A DNA stretch of 64,000 bases from MB1-2 sp046566065. GTDB lineage: Bacteria; Actinomycetota; CADDZG01; WHSQ01. The stretch covers positions 1 to 64,000 of the forward strand of contig JBKHXK010000002.1 in NCBI GenBank assembly GCA_046566065.1. Direction: 5' to 3'. Of this stretch, positions 9,559 through 18,939 are shown in pieces. The notes below the pieces were generated by a model, which was not told the origin of the DNA, ran no database searches, and saw only the letters and a list, made by a program, of their open reading frames with translations. The number at the start of each line of letters is the position of its first letter. Positions within the stretch are counted from its first letter, which is position 1. The position numbers were made by a program, and so were the translations under genes.

Positions 9559-10824
9559 TTACGCCACGTCCGGATAGGGACGGAAACGCTGCGTCAGTTC
9601 CTCTACCTGGCGCTGGGTCCGCTCCCTGGAGCCCTCGGAGTCGTCCTTCAAGGCCCCGGCGATCAAGCGCGCAACCGTGCGCACATCGTCTTCCTTCATA
9701 CCGGTGGTCGTGACCGCCGGCGTACCGACGCGGATGCCCGACGCGATGAACGGCTTCTCGGGGTCGTACGGGATCGCGTTCTTATTCACCGTGATGCCGA
9801 CGGCGTCGAGTCGGGCCTCCGCCTCTTTCCCGGTCAGGCCAACGGGACGAAGGTCGACCAGCATCAGGTGGTTATCGGTCCCGCCGGAGACGATCCTCAG
9901 ACCTTCCTCGGTGAGCGTCTCCGCCATCGCTTTGGCGTTGCTGACAACCTGCGCCGCGTAGCTCCGGAACTCGTCGCCCGCCGCCTCCTTGAAGGCCACG
10001 GCTTTGGCCGCGATCGAATGCATCATCGGGCCGCCCTGCCAGCCGGGGAAGACGCTCTTGTCGATGGCCTTCGCGTGTTCCTCCTTGCACATGATCATCG
10101 CTCCGCGCGGCCCCCGCAGGGTCTTGTGCGTGGTGCAGGTGACGACATCTGCGTGCTCGACCGGGTTCGGATGCGCCCCGCCGGCGACAAGTCCGATGAA
10201 GTGCGCGGCATCCACGAGGAAGATGGCCCCCACCTCGTCGGCGATCGAGCGGAACGCGGCGAAATCCCAGATGCGTGAGTAGGCGGTCGCGCCGGCGACT
10301 ATCAACTTGGGACGCTCGCGCTTGGCGATGTCGCGCACCTCGTCGAGGTCGATCAACTCGTCCGACTCGCGCACGCCATACGAGACGACGTTGAACAACT
10401 TGCCGGTGAAGTTGACATGCGAGCCGTGCGTGAGGTGACCACCGTGAGCCAGGTTCATGCCCATGAAGGTGTCGCCGGGCTCCAGGAAGGCGAAATACGC
10501 AGCCGCGTTGGCTTGAGCGCCCGCGTGTGGCTGGACGTTCACGTGCTCCGCGTTGAACAAGGCCTTGGCCCGGTCGATCGCGAGTTGCTCGGCCACGTCC
10601 ACGTACTCGCACCCACCGTAGTAACGCTTGCCCGGATATCCCTCCGCGTACTTGTTCGTCAGGGGCGTCCCGAGCGCGGCAAGTACGGCCGGGGAGGAGA
10701 AGTTCTCCGAGGCGATCAGCTCGATCTTGGAGTTCTCCCGGTGCACCTCGTCCATCACGGCGGCGGCAAGCTCCTGATCGATCTTCTCGACCGCTGCCCA
10801 GTCACTCCATCCGGGATTGCTCAT
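9559..10824 (-). CDS. glyA: serine hydroxymethyltransferase
   Basis: This PLP enzyme (421 aa) interconverts serine and glycine and supplies 5,10-methylene-tetrahydrofolate. The PLP-lysine region CTTHKTLRGPRGAM, the N-terminal IELIASENF segment and the NKYAEGYPGKRYYGGCEYVD segment are all intact. The start overlaps the rpiB stop by 4 bases, so the phosphatase, rpiB, glyA and wecA-like genes form one operon read leftward. Confidence 0.97.
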   Translation of the reverse strand: MSNPGWSDWAAVEKIDQELAAAVMDEVHRENSKIELIASENFSSPAVLAALGTPLTNKYAEGYPGKRYYGGCEYVDVAEQLAIDRAKALFNAEHVNVQPHAGAQANAAAYFAFLEPGDTFMGMNLAHGGHLTHGSHVNFTGKLFNVVSYGVRESDELIDLDEVRDIAKRERPKLIVAGATAYSRIWDFAAFRSIADEVGAIFLVDAAHFIGLVAGGAHPNPVEHADVVTCTTHKTLRGPRGAMIMCKEEHAKAIDKSVFPGWQGGPMMHSIAAKAVAFKEAAGDEFRSYAAQVVSNAKAMAETLTEEGLRIVSGGTDNHLMLVDLRPVGLTGKEAEARLDAVGITVNKNAIPYDPEKPFIASGIRVGTPAVTTTGMKEDDVRTVARLIAGALKDDSEGSRERTQRQVEELTQRFRPYPDVA

Positions 10825-11279
10825 CTGTTCTCCTCACACTCCTCTTTCTCTATCTCTGCGATCTGAGCCAGCCGAGCATCGTGACGCCCGCCCTCGTAGG
10901 GCGTGGCCAGGAACGTGTCCACGATGGTCAAGGCGAAGTGCTCGGCCACGATCCTGCCCCCGAGGGAGAGCACGTTGGCATCGTTGTGCTCTCTCGCCAT
11001 GCGCGCCGTGAAGCCGTCGAGACACAAGGCCGCTCGCACGCCGTGGACCTTGTTGGCGGCGATCTGTTCGCCTTGACCACTTCCGCCCATGACGATCCCC
11101 AGATCCGCGCGGCCGTCCACAACAGCGCGGCCCACGGCGGCGCAGAACGGGGGGTAGTCGACGGACGCTTCGGAATCCGTGCCGAGATCCAGGACCTCGT
11201 GACCCTGATCGCCGAGATGCTTGGCGACGGCCACCTTGAGCCGGTATCCGGCGTGGTCGGCGCCGAGAGCGATCCTCAC
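10821..11279 (-). CDS. rpiB: ribose-5-phosphate isomerase B
   Basis: This RpiB/LacAB-family sugar-phosphate isomerase (152 aa) interconverts ribose 5-phosphate and ribulose 5-phosphate. The N-terminal GADHAGYRLK, the phosphate-binding GGSGQGEQIAANKVHGVRAALC and the HNDANVLSLGGR segments are typical of the actinobacterial branch. The active-site Cys of the E. coli-type loop is replaced by Gly-Gly-Ser-Gly, which is usual in that branch. A second, more divergent member is at 57749-58174. Confidence 0.92.
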   Translation of the reverse strand: MRIALGADHAGYRLKVAVAKHLGDQGHEVLDLGTDSEASVDYPPFCAAVGRAVVDGRADLGIVMGGSGQGEQIAANKVHGVRAALCLDGFTARMAREHNDANVLSLGGRIVAEHFALTIVDTFLATPYEGGRHDARLAQIAEIEKEECEENR

Positions 11280-11316
11280 GGGGCCAGCATAACTAGCGCC
11301 CGGGTTGGCCCCGGGG

Positions 11317-11862
11317 TTATCCGGATGCCTGCGGAGGACCGCACAAGAGATCGACCAAGCGATCGACCCCTTTCTCTATCTCTCCAGCCGCTCGTTGGTA
11401 GGCCCCCACCGGAAGGCCCATCGGATCGTCCACGTCCAGAGCCCGGCGGGGCTCGGGACGTTTCCCCTGTAGAAGGTTCGCCAGACGCGCCGTCGGATCG
11501 CCGGGAGAGCTCTCTCCCACCTCCATCTCCACGATCTCCTTCATCAAGAGCAACTTCGTCCCCACCGCGTCCGCCATCGCCTTCAGCTCTCGAACGTGCA
11601 CGCTCGTCATCGCGATCACGAGGTCTGCTTCCTCGAGCTCCTCCAACTCGACGGGGCGCGCCTTGTGGTCCTCGAAGTGGATCCCCCTCTCGGCCAACAC
11701 CTGGAGAGCTTCGGGGGTCGCCCGGCTCCCGTAGTCGGCCCAGGTCCCCGCCGAAGCGACCTCTACGTCCGTACAGCCGCGCTCCGCGAGCTTGTGCTTG
11801 AGCAATGCCTCCGCCATCGGAGAACGACAGATGTTTCCAGTACAGACGACCAAAACCTTCAT
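11317..11862 (-). CDS. low-molecular-weight protein-tyrosine phosphatase
   Basis: This 181-aa phosphatase has the signature P-loop C-X5-R at residues 7-13 (VCTGNICRSPMAE). The catalytic Asp-Pro is probably in SSPGDPTAR or DVDDPMG in the C-terminal half. The start was set at the ATG directly before KVLVVCTGN, because longer frames add sequence unlike the family. A TATACA element 7 bases before the ATG and no Shine-Dalgarno suggest a leaderless mRNA. Close relatives act on polysaccharide-export kinases or arginine phosphate; the wecA-like gene in the same operon makes an envelope role plausible. Confidence 0.88.
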   Translation of the reverse strand: MKVLVVCTGNICRSPMAEALLKHKLAERGCTDVEVASAGTWADYGSRATPEALQVLAERGIHFEDHKARPVELEELEEADLVIAMTSVHVRELKAMADAVGTKLLLMKEIVEMEVGESSPGDPTARLANLLQGKRPEPRRALDVDDPMGLPVGAYQRAAGEIEKGVDRLVDLLCGPPQASG

Positions 11863-11916
11863 GGCTGTCTGTATAACCGCGAGTAGCCATCCAAGGCCTC
11901 GCAGTAGGCTGCCGGG
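11863..11916. promoter_or_regulatory. divergent leaderless-type promoters
   Basis: This 54-base gap separates two divergent genes. On the minus strand TATACA (complement of 11870-11875) lies 7 bases before the phosphatase ATG. On the plus strand TAGGCT (11905-11910) lies 6 bases before the carboxypeptidase ATG. Neither gene has a Shine-Dalgarno sequence. These are -10-like elements placed so that transcription would begin at or within a base or two of the start codon. I see no convincing -35 elements. Confidence 0.5.
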
Positions 11917-13413
11917 ATGGCGGTGTGGGAGCAGCTCGAAGCGCGCATGTACGAGCTCCACGACCTGGGGAGCGCGCTCAAGTTACTCGGCTGGGACCAA
12001 CACGTTCTCATGCCGCCGGCCGCAGGAGCGGGTCGCGCCCGGGTCTCGGCCACCCTTCAGGGGATCGCCCACGAACGCATCACGGATCCGCAACTGGGAG
12101 AGCTCCTCGAGCGGGCGGCCGCCGACGACTCCCTGACCGAAGACCAAGCTGCCTCGGTGCGCCTCCTCAAGCGGGACCGGGACAAGGCTACGAAGGTCCC
12201 CCAGAGCTTGGTCAGAGAGTTGGCCGAGATCGAAGCCCTGGCCTTCCAGGCGTGGGCCGAAGCGAGGCCGGCCAACGACTTCAGCATCCTGGAGCCTCAT
12301 CTGACCCGCGTGGTGGCATTGAGGAAAGAGGTCGCCGATGCGATCGGCTGGGAGACCGAGCGCTACGACGCGCTGATCGACGACTTCGAACCGGCCATGA
12401 CGACCGCCGAGGTCGAGGCCTTGTTCGACGAGCTCGTGCCCGCCTTGAAGCCGCTCGCCGACCGGATCCTGGACCGCGCGGGCGACCGGCCGGCCTTCCT
12501 TTCCGGCACATACGAGGTGGACCGCCAGGAGAGCTTCTGCACCTGGCTGGTCGAACAGCTGGGGTTCGATCTAGCCGCGGGACGCTTCGATACCTCCCCT
12601 CATCCGTTCACCGCCCACATAGGCGTGAACGACGTCCGGCAGACGAGCCGATACGAGCCCCACGCGCTGATGAGCGGGATCAGGGCCTCCGTGCACGAGA
12701 CCGGCCATGCGCTGTTCGAGCAAGGGATACCGAAAGAGCTCATCGGGCTTCCCGTCGGAACCATCCGTTCGCTCGGACTACACGAGTCGCAGTCGAGGAT
12801 CTGGGAGAACCAGGTCGGAGGGAGCCGGGCGTTCTGCGAGTTCCTCTTGCCACACCTGAAGGACCGGTTCCCCGAGGAGTTGGGCAACCTGGGGCCGGAT
12901 GAGTTCTACCGAGGCGCCAACCATCCGCGGCGAAGCCTGATCAGGGTCTCGTCCGACGAGACCACCTACAACCTGCACATCGCACTGAGGTTCGAGCTGG
13001 AGCTGGCTCTGTTCCGCGATGAGATCTCCGTAGCCGACCTGCCGGACGCGTTCGATGCAGCGATGGAGAAGTACGTCGGGCTCCGTCCGGATACGACGAG
13101 CGACGGGGTGCTGCAGGACATGCACTGGGCGGTCGGAGCGTTCGGGTACTTCCCGACCTACACCCTCGGGACGCTGTACGCGGCGGCCCTCTTCGACAAG
13201 GCTCAAGAGGAGCTCGGCGATCTGTCCACTGGATTCCGCGCCGGGGACACGTCCGCTCTGCTGCAGTGGCTGCGCGACAGGATCCACACTCAGGCCGGGC
13301 GGCGAGACGGAAAGGAGATCGCCGAGGGCGTCATCGGTGGCCCTCTCACCCCCGAGCCCTTCCTGGCCCACCTCGAGCGCAAGTACGGGGAGCTGTACGA
13401 CCTGAGCTTCTAG
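11917..13413 (+). CDS. M32 family metallocarboxypeptidase (carboxypeptidase Taq type)
   Basis: This zinc carboxypeptidase (498 aa, normal length) removes C-terminal residues from peptides in the cytoplasm. The zinc motif HETGH is at residues 260-264, with the family's ESQSRIWENQVG and YPTYTLGTLYAA-like segments downstream (here FGYFPTYTLGTLYAA). No signal peptide is present. It runs against the conserved minus-strand block and its end overlaps the end of sua5 by 4 bases. It looks like an insertion into the ancestral gene order. Confidence 0.93.
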   Translation: MAVWEQLEARMYELHDLGSALKLLGWDQHVLMPPAAGAGRARVSATLQGIAHERITDPQLGELLERAAADDSLTEDQAASVRLLKRDRDKATKVPQSLVRELAEIEALAFQAWAEARPANDFSILEPHLTRVVALRKEVADAIGWETERYDALIDDFEPAMTTAEVEALFDELVPALKPLADRILDRAGDRPAFLSGTYEVDRQESFCTWLVEQLGFDLAAGRFDTSPHPFTAHIGVNDVRQTSRYEPHALMSGIRASVHETGHALFEQGIPKELIGLPVGTIRSLGLHESQSRIWENQVGGSRAFCEFLLPHLKDRFPEELGNLGPDEFYRGANHPRRSLIRVSSDETTYNLHIALRFELELALFRDEISVADLPDAFDAAMEKYVGLRPDTTSDGVLQDMHWAVGAFGYFPTYTLGTLYAAALFDKAQEELGDLSTGFRAGDTSALLQWLRDRIHTQAGRRDGKEIAEGVIGGPLTPEPFLAHLERKYGELYDLSF

Positions 13414-13997
13414 GTCTGAAGGGCGTCGCGCAGGGCCCCCTCGCCGATGCCGCCCTCGCGCAGAACCTCCAGCTCGCCTCCCACGCGAACGACCGTCGAA
13501 GGCGATCCGGCCAAGGGCCCCCCGTCGAGATAAACCGCGACCGCATCGCCCAGCATCTCTCTCGCTTGCTCCACCGTCGAAGCGGCCTCGTGTCCGGAGA
13601 GGTTGGCACTCGTGACGGCCAGGGGCCCGGTCTCGCCGAGCAGCTCCAGGGCGAGCGGATGAGCCGGCGCGCGCACGCCCACCGTGGCTCGATCGGTGCC
13701 GCCCAGGTCGAAGGTGAATCTCTCAGCGCGGGGGACCACGAGGGTCAGGGGGCCGGGCCAGAACCTCTCGGCCAGACGCAGGGCCGCCTCGGAAAAGCTG
13801 GCAACCGAACGGAGATCGTCGATCCCCGCCCCCAGCACGGGCAGCGCCCGATCCTTGGGCCGTCCCTTGACCTCGAAGATCGCCTGGACGGCATCGGCCA
13901 GGTCCGCTCGGCCGGCCACCCCGTAGACGGTGTCGGTGGGGATCACCACGATCCCACCGCCGTGCAGGGCGGAGATGGCTTCGGCCAGCGCGCTCAC
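13410..13997 (-). CDS. threonylcarbamoyl-AMP synthase (Sua5/YciO/YrdC family)
   Basis: This enzyme makes threonylcarbamoyl-AMP from threonine, bicarbonate and ATP for the t6A37 modification of ANN-decoding tRNAs. The SUA5 core is intact: GGIVVIPTDTVYGV, KGRPKDRALPVL and PLAVTSANLSG. The GTG start at 13997 overlaps the prmC stop as GTGA and gives 195 aa, typical of the short YrdC form without the extra Sua5 domain. It is the third gene of the prfA-prmC-sua5 operon. Confidence 0.93.
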   Translation of the reverse strand: MSALAEAISALHGGGIVVIPTDTVYGVAGRADLADAVQAIFEVKGRPKDRALPVLGAGIDDLRSVASFSEAALRLAERFWPGPLTLVVPRAERFTFDLGGTDRATVGVRAPAHPLALELLGETGPLAVTSANLSGHEAASTVEQAREMLGDAVAVYLDGGPLAGSPSTVVRVGGELEVLREGGIGEGALRDALQT

Positions 13998-14788
13998 GGT
14001 CGCCAGCACCCCTCGGCGATCCGCGGGCGACCGACGAGGTCGGGCCGGATCACCACGTCCGAATAGCCCAGGAATCCGAGCAGCCGCGCCACGGTTGCGC
14101 CTTGGCGGTCGCCGATCTCGGACAGGAACCAGCCGCCGGGCCGGAGCCACCCCCGCGCTCCCACCGCGATGCGCTCGAAGATCTCGAGCCCATCGCGCGA
14201 GGCGAAGAGCGCGACCCCAGGTTCGTGATCGACGACCTCAACAGGGAGGGCGTTGCGCTCGTGCTCGGAGATGTATGGAGGATTCGCGACCACGACATCC
14301 ACCGCACCGCGCCATCGGGTTGGCAAACCCTCGAACAGATCGCACTCGATCAGCTCCACCTCTAAACCGAGGTGATCGCGGTTGAGGCGGGCCCACTCCA
14401 ACGCCTCTGCGGAGATGTCGGTCCCGAACACCCGTGCGTCGTCTCTCTCGTCCGCTATCGCCAGCGCGATCGGCCCGGCCCCGGTCCCGATGTCGATGGC
14501 GACGCCCCCTCGTGGGAGCAGCTCGATCGCGCGACCGGCCAGCGACTCCGTCTCCGGTCGGGGCACCAACGCTCCCGGGCCGATCCGAAGCTCCAGATGG
14601 CGGAAACCGGCGAGCCCGGTCAGGTACTGCAACGGTTCGCCCGCGACCCGCCGGCGCACGAGATCCATGAGCCCCTCGGTGTCGTCAGGCTTCGCTTCGA
14701 TGAGCCATCTGGCCTCGCGCTCCGCGTTGTGGACGCCGCTGTCTCTCAAGGTTGAGGCGATCTCGCGGACCAGCTCCGGTCGGGTCAG
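13994..14788 (-). CDS. prmC: peptide chain release factor N5-glutamine methyltransferase
   Basis: PrmC methylates the GGQ glutamine of release factors; its substrate RF1 is encoded directly upstream. The SAM site (DIGTGAGPIALA) and the catalytic NPPYISEHE motif are present. A TTG at 14749 would give 251 aa but lose the N-terminal substrate-binding helix. Reading from CTG at 14788, which overlaps the prfA stop as CTGA and has GGAGGA six bases upstream, restores TRPELVREIASTLRDSG and gives 264 aa. I prefer CTG, but this is inference; the shorter start remains possible. Confidence 0.88.
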   Translation of the reverse strand: MTRPELVREIASTLRDSGVHNAEREARWLIEAKPDDTEGLMDLVRRRVAGEPLQYLTGLAGFRHLELRIGPGALVPRPETESLAGRAIELLPRGGVAIDIGTGAGPIALAIADERDDARVFGTDISAEALEWARLNRDHLGLEVELIECDLFEGLPTRWRGAVDVVVANPPYISEHERNALPVEVVDHEPGVALFASRDGLEIFERIAVGARGWLRPGGWFLSEIGDRQGATVARLLGFLGYSDVVIRPDLVGRPRIAEGCWRP

Positions 14789-15858
14789 GACGCGTCCTCC
14801 AAACCGGCAGCTCGATCGTGAGCAGAGAGCTGGTCGATGAGGTCGTCGAGGTCACCCTCGAGGATCTCGCTCAGACGATGGACCGTGTAGTTGATCCGAT
14901 GGTCGGTCACCCGGTTCTCGGGGAAGTTGTAGGTCCGGATCCTCTGGGATCGATCGGCGTTCGCCACCTGGGATCTCCGCTCCGCCGCTTGAGCCGCCTG
15001 CTGCTTCTCCTGTTCCAGTTGCAGCAGGCGCGCTCGCAGGATGCGCATCGCCTTCTCTTTGTTCTGCAGCTGCGACTTCTCGTCCTGGCAGGCGACCTCG
15101 ACGCCGGTCGGAAGGTGCTTGATGCGCACCGCCGAGTCCGTGGTGTTGACCGACTGACCTCCGGGACCACTCGATCGGTACACGTCGATGCGCAGATCGT
15201 TCGGGTCGATCTCGACCTCGACCTCTTCGGCTTCGGGAAGCACGAGCACCGCCGCGGCCGAGGTGTGGATCCGCCCGCTCGACTCGGTGACCGGGACACG
15301 CTGCACGCGATGAACGCCGCCCTCGTGCTTCAAGCGAGAGTAGGCCCCCTTGCCTTTCACCGCGAATATCGCTTCCTTCACCCCACCGACGCCGCTCTCG
15401 TTGAAGGACAAGGTCTCGGTCTTCCATCGATGGTCTTCGGCGTACCTCGTGTACATGCGATAGAGCTCGGCGGCGAACAACCCGGCCTCGTCTCCGCCCG
15501 CTCCGGCACGGATCTCGACGATGACGTCGCGCTCGTCGTTCGGATCCTTCGGGACGAGCGCCTCCGCGATCTGCGACTCGAGAGCCGCCAGCGTGGCCTT
15601 CTGGGTCGCGATCTCCTCCTCGAGGTAGGACTTCTCGTCCCCCGAGCTGCCGCTCAGCATCTCCTTGGCTTGCTCGAGGTCCTCGGTCGCCTGGCGATAA
15701 GCCCTCCAGCCCTCGACGATGTCGCGCAGATGGGCGTGCTCCTTGCCGAGCTCCCTGAGCTTGTCCGGCCTCGAAGCCAGAGCCGGGTCGCCCAGCTCGC
15801 GCTCGATCTGCTCGAAACGACCTTCGAGTTCCTTCAATCGGGCTTCGGGCAGCTGCAT
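14785..15858 (-). CDS. prfA: peptide chain release factor 1
   Basis: RF1 (357 aa) terminates translation at UAA and UAG. The tripeptide anticodon is PVT (RVPVTESSGRIHTSA), a permitted variant of PAT, and the catalytic loop is SSGPGGQSVNTTDSA. The chosen ATG at 15858 has GAAGGAA about seven bases upstream and matches the usual E. coli-like length. An upstream in-frame start would add 21 Arg/Leu-rich residues without support. It heads the prfA-prmC-sua5 operon. Confidence 0.96.
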   Translation of the reverse strand: MQLPEARLKELEGRFEQIERELGDPALASRPDKLRELGKEHAHLRDIVEGWRAYRQATEDLEQAKEMLSGSSGDEKSYLEEEIATQKATLAALESQIAEALVPKDPNDERDVIVEIRAGAGGDEAGLFAAELYRMYTRYAEDHRWKTETLSFNESGVGGVKEAIFAVKGKGAYSRLKHEGGVHRVQRVPVTESSGRIHTSAAAVLVLPEAEEVEVEIDPNDLRIDVYRSSGPGGQSVNTTDSAVRIKHLPTGVEVACQDEKSQLQNKEKAMRILRARLLQLEQEKQQAAQAAERRSQVANADRSQRIRTYNFPENRVTDHRINYTVHRLSEILEGDLDDLIDQLSAHDRAAGLEDAS

Positions 15859-15983
15859 GGACGTTCCTTCGTGAGGGAGACGGCCCCTAAGAAAGAGGCG
15901 CGCCGGAGGCCTGAGTAGCATGCTCCGGGACCAGTTGAAAGGATACTCCGTCCGCCGGGACGGGTGTTGAAGCGAGGCAGACC

Positions 15984-17954
15984 GTGAACCACTCCAGACG
16001 CAGGTTCCTGGAAGGCGCGCTCGCCACGATGGGAGCGAGCGCGGCGCGCCTGTCCCCTGGTCGCGCCCTGGCCCGCCGCCGCTCCCGGAAGGACACTCCG
16101 TTCTTCTCCGACGACTTCCAGCGCAGGGACCGGGCCGGATGGGGCGGCTCCTGGTTCAACCAGCGGTACGGACGTCGCTGGATGATCAGCAACCGGCGCG
16201 GGATCTTCCGGATGCCGGAGACCGAGAACCGCAACTCATACAGGCCTAATCCCGTGCTGATCCTCGACCACGATGTCGCCGACGTGGACCTGAGGGCGAC
16301 GCTGTCAACCTCTAACGCGACCGCGCGTATGGGACTCCTCGCGCGCGCGGGCACCTACGCCGACTATTACGGCGCGTACCTCTCTCCAGACAATCTTCTG
16401 CGCGTCTCGCGCTTCGGGTCGCACGATCTCGTGAAGCTGGGGAAGGCGGGGGTCCGATACAAGAGCGACCGCAGGTACCGGATCCGTTTCCAGGTCCGCG
16501 GAGCCGGCCCCGTCCGGTTGCGCGCGAAGGCGTGGCCCGTGGGAACCCCCGAACCGCTGCGCTGGGACATCGAGACGACCGACAGCTCGCCCGAGGCGAT
16601 CACGACGAAGGGTCCGTTCGGTTTCGCCTTCATGCATGCCACCGATCGTCGTGCGGCGGCGATCAGGGTGATCGATCTGGTCGCCCGAACGGGAGAGCGA
16701 CCAACGAGCACCGCCCCTTCGATCACCTTCGCGTTCGCCGGCCCGCCGACGGGCACCTCGGCACGCGTGGTCGCGAAGACCGCCGTGCCCGCCTCGGTCC
16801 ACTTCGAGGTCGCGACCGAGCCGACGTTCACACAGATCGTGCAGACGACGGAGGCCGAGCGAACGAACCGGGCAGGCGTGGCGAGGGCGCTGATAGACCT
16901 CGGAACGTTCGGCTCCTCGAGCGTCGTCTACTGGCGCGCCGTTGCACGGCGAGGATCGGAAACGGTCACCGGGCCAACCTGCACGTTCCGCACCTCCCCG
17001 GCCCCGGGGCTTCCGTTCCGCTTCGCCTTCGGATCGTGCACCAGGTGGGAGCCCACCCCCAAGCGCTCCTTCGACCACGCACGACTGAAGCTGCCGGATC
17101 TGTACCTCCACCAGGGAGACTTCGGCTACGTCTTCAGCAAGGTGATCGACCATGCTCCGGACACCTACCAAGACCAGTGGGCACGCATGCTGCTCGATCC
17201 GAGCATCGCGGCCCTGACGCGAGAGGTGCCGCTCGGGCTCACGAGGGATGACGCCGAGTACGGCGTGAACCGTGCCGATTCCCAGACCCTGCGCCCGTTC
17301 ACGTTCAAGGCACACGACCAGATCAACGCGAACCCCGGCCCCTATTACGAGACGCGCCACGGCGACATCGCCATATTCCACATCGACGCCCGGGGCTTCT
17401 CCACCGGGCGCAACGTGCCCGATCGAGAACGCTCGAAGCTGGGGGCCGCGCAATCGACCTGGCTGAAGGACTCCATGCGTCAGGCCGTCGATGACGACAT
17501 GAGCATGCTGATCGTGTCCTCTCCGATGGCGTTCGGATCCGACGCCTCGCCCGAAAGCTGGCGTCGTCAATACGCGTCCGAGTGGGCGGAGCTGATCGAC
17601 TTCTTCCAGGGCCTCGGTACACCGGTGTTGATCCTGTCCGGTGACGCGCACGGCCACCGACTCCACGAATTCCCCCAGAAGAACCTGCAGACGGACATCC
17701 CACGGATCGTCGAGATGGTCTCCTCGGGAACGGAGCAGAACAGGTTCTACGACGACGTCGACCCGCAGTTCCTGTTGAAGAAAGCCAAGGGATCGGGGTT
17801 CGGTGTCGTCGAGCTCGGCGCGGAGCAGACGATGGGGGGACAACGGACGCGAACGCTCACACTGACCGCGGTCAAGACGAGCGACGGCAGTCCGTTCTGG
17901 ACGGCGAGCTACCTGGTCGTGCGAGGGATCGGACTGCTCCCGATCGGTGCCTAG
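15984..17954 (+). CDS. Tat-exported PhoD-like metallophosphoesterase
   Basis: This 656-aa exported protein begins with a twin-arginine signal (SRRRFLEGAL, then a hydrophobic stretch). Residues 35-240 look like a beta-rich jelly-roll domain, followed by a PhoD N-terminal domain and a calcineurin-like phosphatase core. Core segments are FAFGSCTRWEP, HQGDFGYVF, AAQSTWLKDSM and LSGDAHGHRLHEF. The usual PhoD motif after the metal site (DDHE-like) reads LTRDDAEYG here, so metal ligation may vary. It could be an alkaline phosphatase or phosphodiesterase. It is inserted, facing the other way, between prfA and yqhQ. Confidence 0.85.
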   Translation: MNHSRRRFLEGALATMGASAARLSPGRALARRRSRKDTPFFSDDFQRRDRAGWGGSWFNQRYGRRWMISNRRGIFRMPETENRNSYRPNPVLILDHDVADVDLRATLSTSNATARMGLLARAGTYADYYGAYLSPDNLLRVSRFGSHDLVKLGKAGVRYKSDRRYRIRFQVRGAGPVRLRAKAWPVGTPEPLRWDIETTDSSPEAITTKGPFGFAFMHATDRRAAAIRVIDLVARTGERPTSTAPSITFAFAGPPTGTSARVVAKTAVPASVHFEVATEPTFTQIVQTTEAERTNRAGVARALIDLGTFGSSSVVYWRAVARRGSETVTGPTCTFRTSPAPGLPFRFAFGSCTRWEPTPKRSFDHARLKLPDLYLHQGDFGYVFSKVIDHAPDTYQDQWARMLLDPSIAALTREVPLGLTRDDAEYGVNRADSQTLRPFTFKAHDQINANPGPYYETRHGDIAIFHIDARGFSTGRNVPDRERSKLGAAQSTWLKDSMRQAVDDDMSMLIVSSPMAFGSDASPESWRRQYASEWAELIDFFQGLGTPVLILSGDAHGHRLHEFPQKNLQTDIPRIVEMVSSGTEQNRFYDDVDPQFLLKKAKGSGFGVVELGAEQTMGGQRTRTLTLTAVKTSDGSPFWTASYLVVRGIGLLPIGA

Positions 17955-18923
17955 CTAAGAGATCGGGGCTTCGGGGGCCTCTTCGATCCTCTCTTCGACG
18001 ACTTCCTCGGGCGGAGCGGCCGGCCCCTCGATATCTGCCGCGACGGCCTGCATGGCCGCGATCGCCACCTCGATCTGCTGGAGGTCCGGGGGCTTGGTCG
18101 TGATCTTCTGAAGCAGGAGGCCCGGGAGCATCGTGATCCGGAAGAACAAGGACTCCTCGTTACGCGACGCGAGCTTTATCGCCTCGTACGAGATCCCGGC
18201 GAGGACCGGTACCGCGGCCAGCCGCACCGCGACACGCGGGATCAGTGCCTCCGGAAGGAGCAGGTCCATCACGAAGTGGGCGATGATCGTCAGGAACAAC
18301 ACGATGAACAAGAAGTTGGTCCCGCACCTCACGTGCAGCGTCGAGTACTTGCGGTCGATCTCGGCTGGATCCAGCTCGTCGCCGTTCTCGTAGGCGTAGA
18401 TCGTCTTGTGCTCGGCGCCGTGGTACTGGAACACCCGCCTGATGTCTTTGAACTGCCCGATCACGAACAGGTAGCCGACGAACATCGTCAGCCGCACGGC
18501 CCCTTCGATCAGGTTGAAGGCGAGCTTGGATTCACCGACGACGCCGCCGACGAGCTCTTGGATCAGACGCGTGCCGAACACCGGTAGAGCGATGAAGATC
18601 GCGGAGAACAGGATCATCGCCGTGCCCATGGTCCAGCCCAGCTGCTTGTCGGAGAGTTGCTCCTCCTCCTCCAACGCGTGGTTCGCCGAGATCATCAGAG
18701 CCTTGATCCCGATCTGGAGCGACTCGACCAGCACCAGGACGCCGCGTGCGAGAGGACGCTTCAGCCAGGGGTGCCTCTCGGCCAGGCTCGGCAAAGGGTG
18801 CTTCTCGACCGCGATCGAGTCGTCGGGGCGACGACACGCCACCGACCAGGAGGCCGGTCCGCGCATCATCACGCCCTCCAGGACGGCCTGGCCGCCGATG
18901 GAGGGTCGCTGGTGTTCCGTCAC
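17955..18923 (-). CDS. DUF1385 membrane protein (YqhQ-like)
   Basis: This 322-aa DUF1385 protein has the family landmarks GGQAVLEGVMMRGP at the N-terminus, FQYHGAEHKTIYAYENG and LHVRCGTNFLFIVLFLT, with about five membrane helices. The molecular function of YqhQ-type proteins is not settled. In many Gram-positives the gene lies between rpmE and prfA, as in the ancestral order here. The start is GTG, 16 bases after rpmE. The C-terminal roughly 30 residues are an acidic Pro/Glu tail. Confidence 0.88.
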   Translation of the reverse strand: MTEHQRPSIGGQAVLEGVMMRGPASWSVACRRPDDSIAVEKHPLPSLAERHPWLKRPLARGVLVLVESLQIGIKALMISANHALEEEEQLSDKQLGWTMGTAMILFSAIFIALPVFGTRLIQELVGGVVGESKLAFNLIEGAVRLTMFVGYLFVIGQFKDIRRVFQYHGAEHKTIYAYENGDELDPAEIDRKYSTLHVRCGTNFLFIVLFLTIIAHFVMDLLLPEALIPRVAVRLAAVPVLAGISYEAIKLASRNEESLFFRITMLPGLLLQKITTKPPDLQQIEVAIAAMQAVAADIEGPAAPPEEVVEERIEEAPEAPIS

Positions 18924-18939
18924 TTAAGCGGCGCCGGAC

